From positions 1-64,000 of the forward strand of contig CAKZOO010000179.1 of assembly GCA_937136455.1 (NCBI GenBank): a stretch of DNA of 64,000 bases. Direction: 5' to 3'. Made by a program: the position numbers and the translations under genes. The notes below the pieces were generated by a model that was not told the DNA's origin, ran no database searches, and was given only the letters and a program-made list of their open reading frames with translations. Of the stretch, positions 1-8,646 are shown piece after piece. Source of the DNA: an uncultured Flavobacteriaceae bacterium. GTDB taxonomy: Bacteria > Bacteroidota > Bacteroidia > Flavobacteriales > Flavobacteriaceae. Positions within the stretch are counted from its first letter, which is position 1, and every line of letters begins with the position of its first letter.

Positions 1-1110
1 GCACTTAAAGAACAGGATTACAATACTTTTTTGTTAAATGAATTGGTTGAAGCCAATTTAATTGAAGACGAGGTAGAAAGCCTAGAAGCTGAATATGAAA
101 CTTTAAATAATGTTGAAAGTATTCAAGAAAATTTAGCTGAAGCATATCATCTTTTAAGTGATGAGCACCTTGGAGTGGTGACTTCTTTAACTGCCTTAAA
201 ACGGGTTTTTCAGAAATTATCTGGTTTTTCATCTACATATCAAGATTTGTTTGAACGTGCAGATAGCAGCTTAATTGAAATGGATGATTTTTATAGTGAA
301 GTCCAAGGTCTACAAGAAAACTTGGATGCAGATCCTAATCGACTTGAATTTGTGGATTCCAGACTAAAATTATTGCATAATTTGATGCAAAAACATATTG
401 CTGAAAATGTTACAGAGTTAATTACTATAAAAAATCGGTTGGAAGAGAAGGTTACTGTTACTGCTAATTTAGATAGTAACATTCAACAAAAACAGGATCG
501 TATAAGTTCTAAGGAAAAATCTCTTGACAGTATTTCAAAACGTATTCATAAAAAACGTGTGGAAGTTGTCCCTAAATTAATTGCCCAACTTGAGGCTATT
601 TTGATGGATTTAGGAATGCCTAACGCGCAATTTAAAATTGAGGTTCTGAGAGGTGATACTTTTTATTCTAATGGTAAAGATGAACTGTCGTTTATGTTTT
701 CAGCCAATAGAGGAGGCCATTTTAATGAATTGAAAAAAGCGGCTTCGGGAGGTGAATTATCAAGAATTATGTTGGCTATAAAGTCTATTTTAGGATCATA
801 TATTCAATTGCCTACTATAATGTTTGACGAAATAGATACCGGAGTTTCCGGAGAGATTTCGAATAAAATGGGGGATATTATGTTACAAATGAGTAAAACC
901 ATGCAGGTGTTTTCCATTACACATTTACCTCAAATTGCAGCGAAAGGACATGCTCATTTTAAAGTCTATAAGGAGGATGTTAATGAAATTACCCAAACCA
1001 ATTTAATACCCTTAAATTATGACGAACGCATTGTGGAAATTGCTCAAATGCTTGGGGGTAAAGAAATGTCAACATCAGCTATTGCTCATGCCAAAGAATT
1101 ACTCAATTAA
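1..1110 (+). CDS. recN: DNA repair protein RecN, C-terminal part (cut by window start)
   Basis: RecN is an SMC-like ATPase that acts in recombinational repair of double-strand breaks. The reading frame is open from base 1, so the N-terminal Walker A domain lies outside the window; about 369 codons remain. The visible part starts in the coiled-coil arm (Glu/Leu/Lys-rich, roughly the first 200 residues). It ends with the C-terminal ATPase lobe: an ABC signature of the type SGGELSR near base 750, a Walker B stretch (TIMFDEIDTGVSG, about base 815-855), and a His-switch region (FSITHLPQIAA). This lobe is diagnostic for RecN rather than SMC or SbcC. A promoter-like TATATTTG sits just after the stop, so fabI is probably transcribed separately. 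Confidence 0.95.
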   Translation, partial: ALKEQDYNTFLLNELVEANLIEDEVESLEAEYETLNNVESIQENLAEAYHLLSDEHLGVVTSLTALKRVFQKLSGFSSTYQDLFERADSSLIEMDDFYSEVQGLQENLDADPNRLEFVDSRLKLLHNLMQKHIAENVTELITIKNRLEEKVTVTANLDSNIQQKQDRISSKEKSLDSISKRIHKKRVEVVPKLIAQLEAILMDLGMPNAQFKIEVLRGDTFYSNGKDELSFMFSANRGGHFNELKKAASGGELSRIMLAIKSILGSYIQLPTIMFDEIDTGVSGEISNKMGDIMLQMSKTMQVFSITHLPQIAAKGHAHFKVYKEDVNEITQTNLIPLNYDERIVEIAQMLGGKEMSTSAIAHAKELLN

Positions 1111-1114
1111 TTAG

Positions 1115-1122
1115 TATATTTG
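1115..1122 (+). promoter_or_regulatory. Bacteroidota -7 promoter element for fabI
   Basis: TATATTTG is an exact match to the Bacteroidota -7 consensus TAnnTTTG. It lies 39 bases before the fabI start codon, which implies a leader of about 30-35 nt. No clear -33 TTG is visible at the expected distance, so the call rests on the -7 element alone. Confidence 0.5.
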
Positions 1123-1161
1123 TGGGCTGAATAAACCAATAAACTTACAAAATCAAAATAT

Positions 1162-1971
1162 ATGTACAACTTATTAAAAGGAAAGAAGGGAATTATTTTT
1201 GGAGCGCTAGATTCAAATTCAATTGCTTGGAAAACGGCTGAACGTGTTCATGAAGAAGGTGGAACTTTTGTTTTAACTAATGCACCAGTGGCCATGCGAA
1301 TGGGGCAAATAAATGAGCTAGCTGAAAAAACAGGTTCTCAAATCATACCAGCTGATGCTACTAGTGAAGAGGATTTAGACAATTTGATTGCTGAGGCTAC
1401 TAAAATTTTAGGAGGAAAGCTCGATTTTGTTCTTCACTCGATCGGTATGTCAGTAAACGTGAGAAAAGGTAAAGCTTACACCGATGAAAATTATGATTTT
1501 ACAACCAAAGGATGGGATGTCTCTGCACTTTCTTTTCACAAAGTTATGAAGTCTTTATATAAAGCTGATGCGATGAACGAAGGTGGATCTATTGTAGCTT
1601 TAACTTATATGGCAGCTCAAAGAACTTTCCCAGATTATAACGATATGGCTGATAACAAAGCCTATTTAGAATCAGTAGCTCGTTCTTTTGGTTATTTCTT
1701 TGGAAAAGAAAAGGGCGTGAGAGTGAATACAATTTCTCAATCTCCAACACCTACGACTGCAGGACAAGGAGTTAAAGGTTTTGATGGATTTATTTCTTAT
1801 GCTGAAAAAATGTCTCCACTTGGTAATGCATCTGCATTGGATTGTGCTGATTATACGGTGAGTTTATTCTCTGATTTAACCAGAAAAGTAACCATGCAAA
1901 ACTTATTTCACGATGGAGGATTCTCTAATACGGGAGTGAGTCAAGAGGTGGTTGATATGTTTACAAAATAA
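1162..1971 (+). CDS. fabI: Enoyl-[acyl-carrier-protein] reductase (NADH), FabI
   Basis: FabI reduces trans-2-enoyl-ACP in the last step of each cycle of type II fatty acid synthesis. The 269-residue length is normal. It is a divergent short-chain dehydrogenase: the N-terminus has the FabI-type nucleotide-binding start (KKGIIFGALDSNSIAW). The catalytic pair is seen as the Tyr in FPDYNDMAD and the Lys seven residues later, followed by GVRVNTISQSPTPT, where FabI normally carries the substrate-binding loop. The gene has its own promoter-like element and a strong terminator immediately downstream, so it is probably monocistronic. FabI is the target of triclosan-type inhibitors in other bacteria. 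Confidence 0.95.
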   Translation: MYNLLKGKKGIIFGALDSNSIAWKTAERVHEEGGTFVLTNAPVAMRMGQINELAEKTGSQIIPADATSEEDLDNLIAEATKILGGKLDFVLHSIGMSVNVRKGKAYTDENYDFTTKGWDVSALSFHKVMKSLYKADAMNEGGSIVALTYMAAQRTFPDYNDMADNKAYLESVARSFGYFFGKEKGVRVNTISQSPTPTTAGQGVKGFDGFISYAEKMSPLGNASALDCADYTVSLFSDLTRKVTMQNLFHDGGFSNTGVSQEVVDMFTK

Positions 1972-1991
1972 TTCAATTTGATAAATCATAT

Positions 1992-2017
1992 AAAGCCATC
2001 CATTAGGGTGGCTTTTT
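1992..2017 (+). terminator. Rho-independent terminator after fabI
   Basis: A 10-bp stem with an ATTA loop is formed by AAAGCCATCC (1992-2001) and GGGTGGCTTT (2006-2015), with one T-G wobble, and is followed by further T residues. It lies 20 bases after the fabI stop and ends 11 bases before the next start codon. Confidence 0.85.
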
Positions 2018-2028
2018 AATTGGTGGAT

Positions 2029-3024
2029 ATGACAATAACTCTTTCTTTAGTAATCCCCGTTTACAATAGACCTGATGAAATTCAAGAGCTTTTAGAGTCT
2101 TTGACTCTTCAGTCTGTACTTCCAGATGAGGTAGTGATTGTTGAAGATGGATCTAGTCTTTCTTCCAAAGAGGTAGTGGGGTCATTTAAAGATCGATTGA
2201 CGATCAGTTATTTTGAAAAACCAAATTCAGGTCCTGGAGATTCAAGAAATTATGGAATGAGTCGAGCTAAAGGAGTCTATTTTATCATTTTAGATTCTGA
2301 TTGCATTCTTCCAAAAAATTATATTGAATCCATTCACCAATCTTTAAAAGATACTCCTGTAGATTTTTTTGGTGGTCCTGATAAAGCCCATTCGAGTTTT
2401 ACCTCTCTTCAAAAGGCGATCGATTATGCGATGACCTCTGTATTGACCACTGCAGGCATTAGAGGGGCTATCTCAAAGAGATTTCAGCCTAGAAGTTTTA
2501 ATATGGGAATCTCAAAAGAAGCTTTCAAGGCAAGTGGGGGGTTTTCAAATATTCATCCTGGGGAAGATCCTGATTTAACTTTAAGGCTTTGGAAGTTGGG
2601 ATTTAAGTCTGAGCTATTTAAAGATTCTTATGTGTATCACAAAAGGAGAATAAGCTGGAGCTTGTTCTTTAAACAACTTTATAAATTTGGATCGACTCGA
2701 CCTATTTTAAATCGTTGGCATCATCGAAAAATAACCTTAATTTATTGGTTACCTCTATTGTTTACATTGGGATTGCTTTTGTCATTTGTATTGTTTTTAT
2801 TGGGATATGAGCAGTTGTTTTATGTGTATGTGACCTATGTTTTTCTTATTTTTATTCATTCAAGTATTAAAACAACCAATCCGTTGATCGCTTTGATGTC
2901 TGTTGGAGCTGTACTGATCATGTACGCTGCATACGGATTGGGGTATTTGAATACATCACTTAGAATGTGTTGTAGTAAAAAGAGAGCAGAGGAACTATTT
3001 CCACATTTGTTTTTTAAAAACTAA
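2029..3024 (+). CDS. Membrane-associated glycosyltransferase, family 2
   Basis: This is a family 2 (GT-A fold) glycosyltransferase that would transfer a sugar from a nucleotide donor onto a lipid or glycan acceptor at the inner membrane. The N-terminus has the GT2 start LSLVIPVYNRP and the acidic VEDGSS motif. A DxD metal site (D89-S-D91 in LDSDC) follows, then HPGEDPDLTLRLWKLG, the acidic acceptor-side motif. Residues from about 235 to the end hold two to three hydrophobic segments. The ATG at 2029 is preferred over the TTG at 2020, which lies almost on the terminator T-run. It is followed within 3 bases by the YbbR-like gene. The sugar and acceptor cannot be told from sequence. Confidence 0.85.
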   Translation: MTITLSLVIPVYNRPDEIQELLESLTLQSVLPDEVVIVEDGSSLSSKEVVGSFKDRLTISYFEKPNSGPGDSRNYGMSRAKGVYFIILDSDCILPKNYIESIHQSLKDTPVDFFGGPDKAHSSFTSLQKAIDYAMTSVLTTAGIRGAISKRFQPRSFNMGISKEAFKASGGFSNIHPGEDPDLTLRLWKLGFKSELFKDSYVYHKRRISWSLFFKQLYKFGSTRPILNRWHHRKITLIYWLPLLFTLGLLLSFVLFLLGYEQLFYVYVTYVFLIFIHSSIKTTNPLIALMSVGAVLIMYAAYGLGYLNTSLRMCCSKKRAEELFPHLFFKN

Positions 3025-3027
3025 TTC

Positions 3028-3975
3028 ATGGAAAAGAAGATTTTTAAAAATATCAACAGTCGGAAGTTAAAGTATTTCTTAATCTCATTAACGATCTCTT
3101 TCTCAGTGTGGTTTTTTGGTAGGCTCTCAGAAGTGTATCAATCGGATATTCAACTTAAAGTTGCTTATACAGAAGTTCCTTCAAACTTATTCTCTGCTAT
3201 TAATAATCCAAAAACATTAATCGTAAAGGTTAGAGCAAAGGGGTTTGCGCTGATGCGTTCTCAAATTAACAAATACCACATAACCCTCTCCATGGGAAAC
3301 CTCGAATCTAAAAGTGGTATCTATCATATGTCTACAGAGAATTTGATTAATCAAATTAAATCTCAGTTACCTCCACATTTGGAATTTTTATCTGTGAACA
3401 CCTCTGATATTAACATCAGTCTTTTTGAGTTAAAATCAAAAAAAATACCCGTGAATGCTATGGTTAATTATGGATTGATGCCTGATTACATCATAGATCA
3501 AATTAGTGTTGAGCCAGATTCTATTGTCATAAGTGGATCTGAAGAAGAACTTAAAAAATACTGTTCGATAAATACAGTTTATACGATATTGAATAAGGTA
3601 AATCAAAATGTATCAAGAGAATTGAAGCTTGAAATTCCTCAGGATGCTTTTAATTTGAAACTTTCTCAAGAAACAGTAACTGTAAACGCTACAGTAGAGC
3701 GCTTTATGGATCGTCTTTATGAATTGGATATTGATCAAATCAACAGCAGTGATAGTCTGATATTAAAAACCTTCCCTTCTAGAGTGCAACTTGTAGCTTA
3801 TGCACTAGTGAAAGATTTAAAAGAGATTTCACAGAGTGATTTTAGGGTTTATGTCGATGCAAATAAAGCATTAGACAATAGCAGTGAAGTCCTAGAACTT
3901 CATATGGAAGTCAATAACCCAAAAATTCGCTCAGCTTTCCTTTTAGAAAAACAGGTGGAATACATTCTCAGATAA
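3028..3975 (+). CDS. YbbR-like domain protein, membrane-anchored
   Basis: The 315-residue protein has one N-terminal membrane anchor (about residues 14-32). The remainder is predicted extracytoplasmic and rich in beta strands, with repeated segments of the type LIVKVRAKGF and DSIVISGSEEEL that resemble YbbR repeats. In Firmicutes, YbbR/CdaR repeats sit beside the diadenylate cyclase CdaA and regulate it. Here no cyclase is adjacent. Instead the gene lies between a glycosyltransferase and coaE, and the coaE start is 1 base after its stop, so it is probably co-transcribed with them. The function in Bacteroidota is not known to me; the family call is from overall pattern. Confidence 0.7.
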   Translation: MEKKIFKNINSRKLKYFLISLTISFSVWFFGRLSEVYQSDIQLKVAYTEVPSNLFSAINNPKTLIVKVRAKGFALMRSQINKYHITLSMGNLESKSGIYHMSTENLINQIKSQLPPHLEFLSVNTSDINISLFELKSKKIPVNAMVNYGLMPDYIIDQISVEPDSIVISGSEEELKKYCSINTVYTILNKVNQNVSRELKLEIPQDAFNLKLSQETVTVNATVERFMDRLYELDIDQINSSDSLILKTFPSRVQLVAYALVKDLKEISQSDFRVYVDANKALDNSSEVLELHMEVNNPKIRSAFLLEKQVEYILR

Positions 3976-3976
3976 G

Positions 3977-4558
3977 ATGTTGAAAATTGGATTAACAGGT
4001 GGTATTGGTGTGGGTAAAACTACTGTGGCTAAGATTTTTGAATCTTTCGGAATCCCTGTGTTTTATTCTGATGTTGAATCAAAGAATTTGATGTTTGACT
4101 CGCAAATCAAGACTCAAGTCATTGAATTATTTGGTGAAGAATCGTATAGTTTAGATCAACTCAACAGAAAACATATCGCAGCTCAGTTGTTTGAGGATCC
4201 ACAAAAGCGAACTTCACTAGAGGCACTATTGCATCCTAGAGTTCGACAAGAATTTCAAAAGTGGGCTTCAAATCAAAACACACCCTATGTTCTCAATGAA
4301 TCAGCTTTGATCTTTGAAAAGAATCTCGAATCTTATTTTGATAAAATTATATTGGTTAAAGCTCCCTTAGATCTTCGCATAAGTAGAGTGATGGAGCGTG
4401 ATAAATTAACAAAAGCTGAAGTTCAAGCTCGTTTAGCAGCACAAGACAACTCTTCAAAAAATGAGGATTTATCAGATTTTGTAATTTATAACGACAATTT
4501 GTCAAATTTGAAATTAATTTGTAAAGATATTCATAATAAATTAACTCAAAAACTATAA
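3977..4558 (+). CDS. coaE: Dephospho-CoA kinase
   Basis: CoaE phosphorylates the 3'-hydroxyl of the ribose of dephospho-CoA, the last step of coenzyme A synthesis. The 193-residue length is typical. The P-loop (GLTGGIGVGKTT) is at residues 5-16, followed by the conserved VFYSDVESKNLM segment, HPRVRQEF, and the C-terminal lid-like segment RVMERDKLTKAEVQARLAAQ. It starts 1 base after the YbbR-like gene, so it is the last gene of that short operon. Confidence 0.95.
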   Translation: MLKIGLTGGIGVGKTTVAKIFESFGIPVFYSDVESKNLMFDSQIKTQVIELFGEESYSLDQLNRKHIAAQLFEDPQKRTSLEALLHPRVRQEFQKWASNQNTPYVLNESALIFEKNLESYFDKIILVKAPLDLRISRVMERDKLTKAEVQARLAAQDNSSKNEDLSDFVIYNDNLSNLKLICKDIHNKLTQKL

Positions 4559-4601
4559 ATTCATTAAAAATTTAACTTAATGAATAAAATATATTTTAAC
4601 T

Positions 4602-4638
4602 GTTAACAAATTGAATTAAAATATTTAATTTTGTTAAC
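4602..4638 (+). promoter_or_regulatory. Promoter with flanking dyad upstream of the two-component genes
   Basis: TAATTTTG (4626-4633) matches the -7 consensus TAnnTTTG and lies only 7 bases before the ATG at 4641. Two copies of GTTAACAAAT surround the promoter, beginning at 4602 and 4633. Because GTTAAC is palindromic, they also form inverted arms GTTAACAAA (4602-4610) and TTTGTTAAC (4630-4638). One copy would cover the -33 region and the other the transcription start, as expected for an operator. Autoregulation by the downstream response regulator is an inference. Confidence 0.45.
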
Positions 4639-4640
4639 AA

Positions 4641-6224
4641 ATGAAGAAAGTTAATTTTTTAGCGTTAGTTATTTTGATGAGTTTTTCTCTGATAGGGATA
4701 CTCATAGTGCAGGGATACTGGATCAAAAGATCTATTGCAATTAAAGAAGATCAATTTACAGTTTCGATCTCTGAAATCTTACTCAAGGTATCTGAAAAGA
4801 TTACCAATAGAGAGATTGTGTCTTATTACAATCAATTTTCTTCACTTCCAGAGGATAGTATTGGAGCTCCCAAAGAAACTCGTTTTAAAAATATTATCTT
4901 CTTAGATCAAGATCTCAATACCAAAGAAACACATCTTTACTCCCATAAAGTACTCGAAAAAGATTTCAGTATGGGTTCTGATCTCTTTGAGAATCAGTTA
5001 GGATTAGATTCTATTCTCAAAGGCTATTCGAGTGAACAGACTAAAATAACTTTAAAAGAGGATTTTGGTTTAGACGGTACAAATTATACGATAACTCCCA
5101 TTGAGACCTATACCGAGTCGGGCCGTATGTCTGCCATCGATCGTGCGATGTTTGAAGAACTCTTTAGACAACACGCTGGATTAGTACCTATTCACAAGAG
5201 AATTTCCAAACAAGAATTAGAGTTAGCACTCTTAAAAGAATTTGAAGAGCGCGGTTTAGATCTCGATTTTGAATACGGTATTTATTCAAAAGACCTACCG
5301 ACTAGAATCAAATCAGAAGGCTTTGTCTACAATCCAAATTCAACCTATAAGGCTCCGATGTTTATGGATACTGATGGGAATAGTGATTTTACATTACATC
5401 TTCATTTCCCCAATAAGAATGCATTCTTAATAAAATCAATTATAGGGATGAGTCTCTTGTCGTTTCTTTTTGGATCGATAATCTTATTTGTGTTTATATC
5501 TGCTGTTTACCAGTGGATTAAACAAAAGAAAATATCTGAAATCAAGTCGGATTTTATCAATAATATGACGCATGAGTTCAAGACTCCCATAGCAACAATC
5601 AATTTAGCAGTTGAGGCTATTAAAAATCCAAAAATAAATTCAGATCAAGAAAAGATCATTCGCTATGCGAATATGATCCGCGATGAAAACAACAGAATGC
5701 ACGCTCAGGTTGAGAATGTGCTTCAAATCTCAAAACTGGATAAGAATGAATTGGACCTCAAAATGGAAGAGGTGGATATTCACGAGATCATCGAAGATGC
5801 TATTGCTCATGTGGATTTAATTGTCAACGATCGAAAAGGATCGATTACCACCCATTTTGATTTAAAGAGTACAGAATTGATTGCAAGCGAAATGCATATG
5901 ACCAATGTGATTGTCAATATTTTAGAGAATGCAACAAAGTATTCACCAGAACTTCCAGTGATTGATGTGTATACAAGAGAGAAAAACAATCAGATTGAGA
6001 TTGCAATTAAAGATCAAGGAGCTGGAATGAGCAAGCAGGTTCTCAAACAGGTCTTTGACAAATTTTATAGAGAACCAACAGGAAACATTCACAATATTAA
6101 AGGCCATGGTTTAGGATTGGCTTATGTGAAAAAGATTGTCGAGCTTCACAAAGGAACTGTTTATGCAGAGAGTGAAGTAGGCAAAGGAAGTACATTTTAT
6201 ATACACTTACCCTTCAAAAAATAA
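4641..6224 (+). CDS. Sensor histidine kinase, transmembrane
   Basis: This is the membrane sensor of a two-component system (527 residues). A first hydrophobic segment spans about residues 5-26. An extracytoplasmic sensor region of roughly 240 residues with no recognised fold follows, then a second membrane segment (about 270-293). The HisKA domain has the phospho-accepting His at residue 311 (NNMTHEFKTPIA). The HATPase domain shows the N box (NVIVNILENATKYS), G1 (IKDQGAGMS), the F box (VFDKFYR) and G2 (GHGLGLAYVKKI). No HAMP or PAS domain is evident. The response regulator begins 4 bases later, so the pair is co-transcribed. The signal sensed is unknown. Confidence 0.9.
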   Translation: MKKVNFLALVILMSFSLIGILIVQGYWIKRSIAIKEDQFTVSISEILLKVSEKITNREIVSYYNQFSSLPEDSIGAPKETRFKNIIFLDQDLNTKETHLYSHKVLEKDFSMGSDLFENQLGLDSILKGYSSEQTKITLKEDFGLDGTNYTITPIETYTESGRMSAIDRAMFEELFRQHAGLVPIHKRISKQELELALLKEFEERGLDLDFEYGIYSKDLPTRIKSEGFVYNPNSTYKAPMFMDTDGNSDFTLHLHFPNKNAFLIKSIIGMSLLSFLFGSIILFVFISAVYQWIKQKKISEIKSDFINNMTHEFKTPIATINLAVEAIKNPKINSDQEKIIRYANMIRDENNRMHAQVENVLQISKLDKNELDLKMEEVDIHEIIEDAIAHVDLIVNDRKGSITTHFDLKSTELIASEMHMTNVIVNILENATKYSPELPVIDVYTREKNNQIEIAIKDQGAGMSKQVLKQVFDKFYREPTGNIHNIKGHGLGLAYVKKIVELHKGTVYAESEVGKGSTFYIHLPFKK

Positions 6225-6228
6225 TATC

Positions 6229-6939
6229 ATGGAAACAGTAAACAAGAAAATACTTTTAGTTGAGGATGATCCAAATTTTGGAAGCATTTTAAGAGATTAT
6301 TTGACGATGAACGATTTCGATGTCGTTTTAGCTAAAAATGGAATGGAAGGTTTTGAAAAGTTTAAAAAGGAAAATTTTGACATCTGTATACTTGATGTCA
6401 TGATGCCTTATAAGGATGGTTTTACCTTAGCTAAAGAAATTCGTGAAAAAGACGAACATATTCCAATTGTATTTCTGACTGCTAAGACCATGAAAGAGGA
6501 CGTTTTAAAAGGCTATAAAGCAGGAGCAGATGATTATTTAAACAAGCCTTTTGACTCAGAGGTGTTACTGATGAAACTCAAAGCTATCTTACAGCGCAAA
6601 TCTTCTGCTGTTACTACTGATAGTAATCAATTTGAATTTGTCATCGGGGAGTTTCACCTCAATTCAAAGCTTCGATTTTTAACCTTTCAAGAATCAGAGC
6701 CTATTAAGCTATCTCCAAAGGAAAATGAATTGTTGCGTCTGTTAGCCATCTATGAAAACGACTTAATGCCTAGAGAGTTAGCGTTGACTAAAATATGGAG
6801 GGATGACAATTACTTTACCTCTAGATCGATGGATGTGTATATCGCTAAACTCAGAAAGTATTTAAAAATGGATCCAAATGTATCTATATTAAATATTCAC
6901 GGAGAAGGATTTAGATTGGTAGTCAAGAAAGAGGAGTAA
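6229..6939 (+). CDS. Response regulator, OmpR/PhoB type
   Basis: The 236-residue protein has an N-terminal receiver with the acidic pair in LLVEDDPNFG, the phospho-acceptor Asp at residue 56 (CILDVMMP), the conserved Thr (VFLTAKT) and Lys (DYLNKPF). A C-terminal winged-helix DNA-binding domain follows (KLSPKENELLRLL ... RSMDVYIAKLRKYL ... NIHGEGFRL). It is the partner of the upstream kinase. Its stop codon directly abuts the stop codon of convergent miaA with no intervening base. The target genes are unknown; the dyad upstream of the kinase is a candidate binding site. Confidence 0.93.
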   Translation: METVNKKILLVEDDPNFGSILRDYLTMNDFDVVLAKNGMEGFEKFKKENFDICILDVMMPYKDGFTLAKEIREKDEHIPIVFLTAKTMKEDVLKGYKAGADDYLNKPFDSEVLLMKLKAILQRKSSAVTTDSNQFEFVIGEFHLNSKLRFLTFQESEPIKLSPKENELLRLLAIYENDLMPRELALTKIWRDDNYFTSRSMDVYIAKLRKYLKMDPNVSILNIHGEGFRLVVKKEE

Positions 6940-7845
6940 TTAGAGTTCTTTTTTGAGGACCTTTAGAGCTTCTTCTAGGGCGTGGTCCCATGATACCCAA
7001 TGGATATTCTGGTTTTTTCTAAACCAGGTTCCTTGTCGTTTGGCAAACCTTCTGGTGTTTTTCTTTATGTCGCTAATAGCTGTTTCCAAATCACATTCTT
7101 TGTCGAAATAAGAAAACAGTTCCTTGTATCCTACGGTGTTTAACGCGTTTAAGGTTTTGTGATCTACTAAAGCCTTAGCTTCTTCTGCTAGTCCTTCTTG
7201 GATCATAAGGTCAACTCGATCTTCGATTCGTTTGTAGACGATTGCTCTAGGAGCGTCGATACCGATATAGATCGTTTTAAAAGGACGTTCTTCTTTGTTT
7301 TTACCAATATAGGAGGAGTAAGGCTTGTTTTCTGTCAAAGAGACCTCTAGGGCTCTTAAAACACGCATAGGGTTTTCTAGATCAACCTTTTTGTGATATT
7401 CAGGGTCTACTTCTTTTAAAAGATTTTGTAAGTAGGAGAGCCCCTTTTCATTGAAGTCTTTTAGAAGCAATTCCTTAATAGCGGATGGAACCTCTGGAAA
7501 TTTATCCAATCCTTTGGTCAGAGCATCCACATAGAGTCCACTTCCTCCCACTAGAACAACCACATCCTTTTTTTGAAACAACTCATTTAGGCAACTCAGG
7601 GCATCTCTTTCAAAATCACCAACAGAATAATCCTCAGAAACACTGATGTGTTGAATAAAATGATGTTTTGCAGAAGCGAGTTCCTCATCTGATGGAACAG
7701 CCGTTCCAATTTTCATTTCTTTGTAAAATTGTCTTGAGTCTGCAGAAATGATTTCAGTGTCAAAAGCATTAGCTAGCCCTATAGCAAGAGCTGTCTTGCC
7801 AATAGCCGTTGGTCCTACAACAGATATAAGTGTTTTTTGAATCAT
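6940..7845 (-). CDS. miaA: tRNA dimethylallyltransferase
   Basis: MiaA transfers a dimethylallyl group to A37 of tRNAs that read codons starting with U. The P-loop (VVGPTAIGKT) is at the N-terminus, followed by the substrate motif IISADSRQFYKEM and, in the middle, VGGSGLYVDAL. The C-terminal region carries RRFAKRQGTWFRKN, characteristic of the family. The ATG at 7845 is chosen (301 residues) because it gives an ATGA overlap with the stop of the upstream channel gene and the protein starts normally (MIQKTLISVVGP). A more upstream in-frame start at 7869 would overlap the channel gene. It is last in a minus-strand run. Confidence 0.94.
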   Translation of the reverse strand: MIQKTLISVVGPTAIGKTALAIGLANAFDTEIISADSRQFYKEMKIGTAVPSDEELASAKHHFIQHISVSEDYSVGDFERDALSCLNELFQKKDVVVLVGGSGLYVDALTKGLDKFPEVPSAIKELLLKDFNEKGLSYLQNLLKEVDPEYHKKVDLENPMRVLRALEVSLTENKPYSSYIGKNKEERPFKTIYIGIDAPRAIVYKRIEDRVDLMIQEGLAEEAKALVDHKTLNALNTVGYKELFSYFDKECDLETAISDIKKNTRRFAKRQGTWFRKNQNIHWVSWDHALEEALKVLKKEL

Positions 7846-8645
7846 AGTTGATGACCGCAGTGATAACAATATAGAGAATCATCTCGGTGTCCTTCCGTTG
7901 AACAGTTTTTGCAGCTTTGAGTGTTGAGATGAATCGAATCTTTTTTTTCTTTACTAAAGGCAACAGTTACAATTCCTGTTGGAACAGCGATAATTCCATA
8001 ACCTAGAATCATGATGATCGTAGCGATAAATTGTCCTAATGGAGTTTGAGGTGCAATATCTCCATAGCCAACTGTGGTTAAGGTGACAATAGTCCAATAG
8101 ATACTTCTGGGAATGGAAGTGAAGCCAGCTTCGTTACCTTCGATCAAATACATCAACGTTCCTAAAATGATTGAGAGTATGATTATAGTGTAAATAAAAA
8201 CTGCAATTTTTGCTCTACTATTTTTTAGGGCTCTGAGTAATGCAGACGATTCTCCTATAAATTGAACGAGTTTAAGGATTCTAAAGACCCTTAACAATCG
8301 CAGTGCTCTCAGTGCTAAAAACACCTGAGATCCAGTAAAGATATAGGATAAGTAGAGTGGAATGGTCGATAGGAAATCGATGATTCCATAAAAGCTAAAA
8401 ATGTATTTTTTAGGACGCTGAATACAAATAATTCTAAGGATGTATTCGATGGAAAACAAAATGGTGACAATCCATTCTAAAAAGAGTAATTGATCGTGGT
8501 ATTTTAGATCGATACTGCTGACACTCTCGAGCATTACTAGAATTACGCTAAAGAGGATTAAGACAATCAAGGCCACGTCAAATGCTTTCCCTGCAGGAGT
8601 ATCAGCCTCGTATATAATTTCGTGTAATTTGTCTTTCCAGTTCAT
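7842..8645 (-). CDS. Voltage-gated potassium channel with C-terminal zinc-ribbon-like tail
   Basis: The 267-residue inner-membrane protein has the six-segment layout of Kv-type channels. S1 is near residues 23-43. The S4 voltage sensor has Arg at every third position (LRALRLLRVFRILK). S5, a pore helix and the K+ selectivity filter TVGYGD follow, then S6. The short cytoplasmic tail carries two Cys pairs, CKNC and CYHC, about 15 residues apart, as in a zinc ribbon. It overlaps miaA by 4 bases and lies 1 base after the exonuclease gene, so it is probably co-transcribed with neighbours that are functionally unrelated. Selectivity for K+ follows from the filter; gating by voltage is inferred from S4. 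Confidence 0.88.
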   Translation of the reverse strand: MNWKDKLHEIIYEADTPAGKAFDVALIVLILFSVILVMLESVSSIDLKYHDQLLFLEWIVTILFSIEYILRIICIQRPKKYIFSFYGIIDFLSTIPLYLSYIFTGSQVFLALRALRLLRVFRILKLVQFIGESSALLRALKNSRAKIAVFIYTIIILSIILGTLMYLIEGNEAGFTSIPRSIYWTIVTLTTVGYGDIAPQTPLGQFIATIIMILGYGIIAVPTGIVTVAFSKEKKDSIHLNTQSCKNCSTEGHRDDSLYCYHCGHQL

Positions 8646-8646
8646 A

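Noticed and set aside
1992..2017. Possible attachment site or repeat between fabI and the glycosyltransferase
   Set aside because: It is a simple terminator hairpin, and no copy of it is seen elsewhere in the window.
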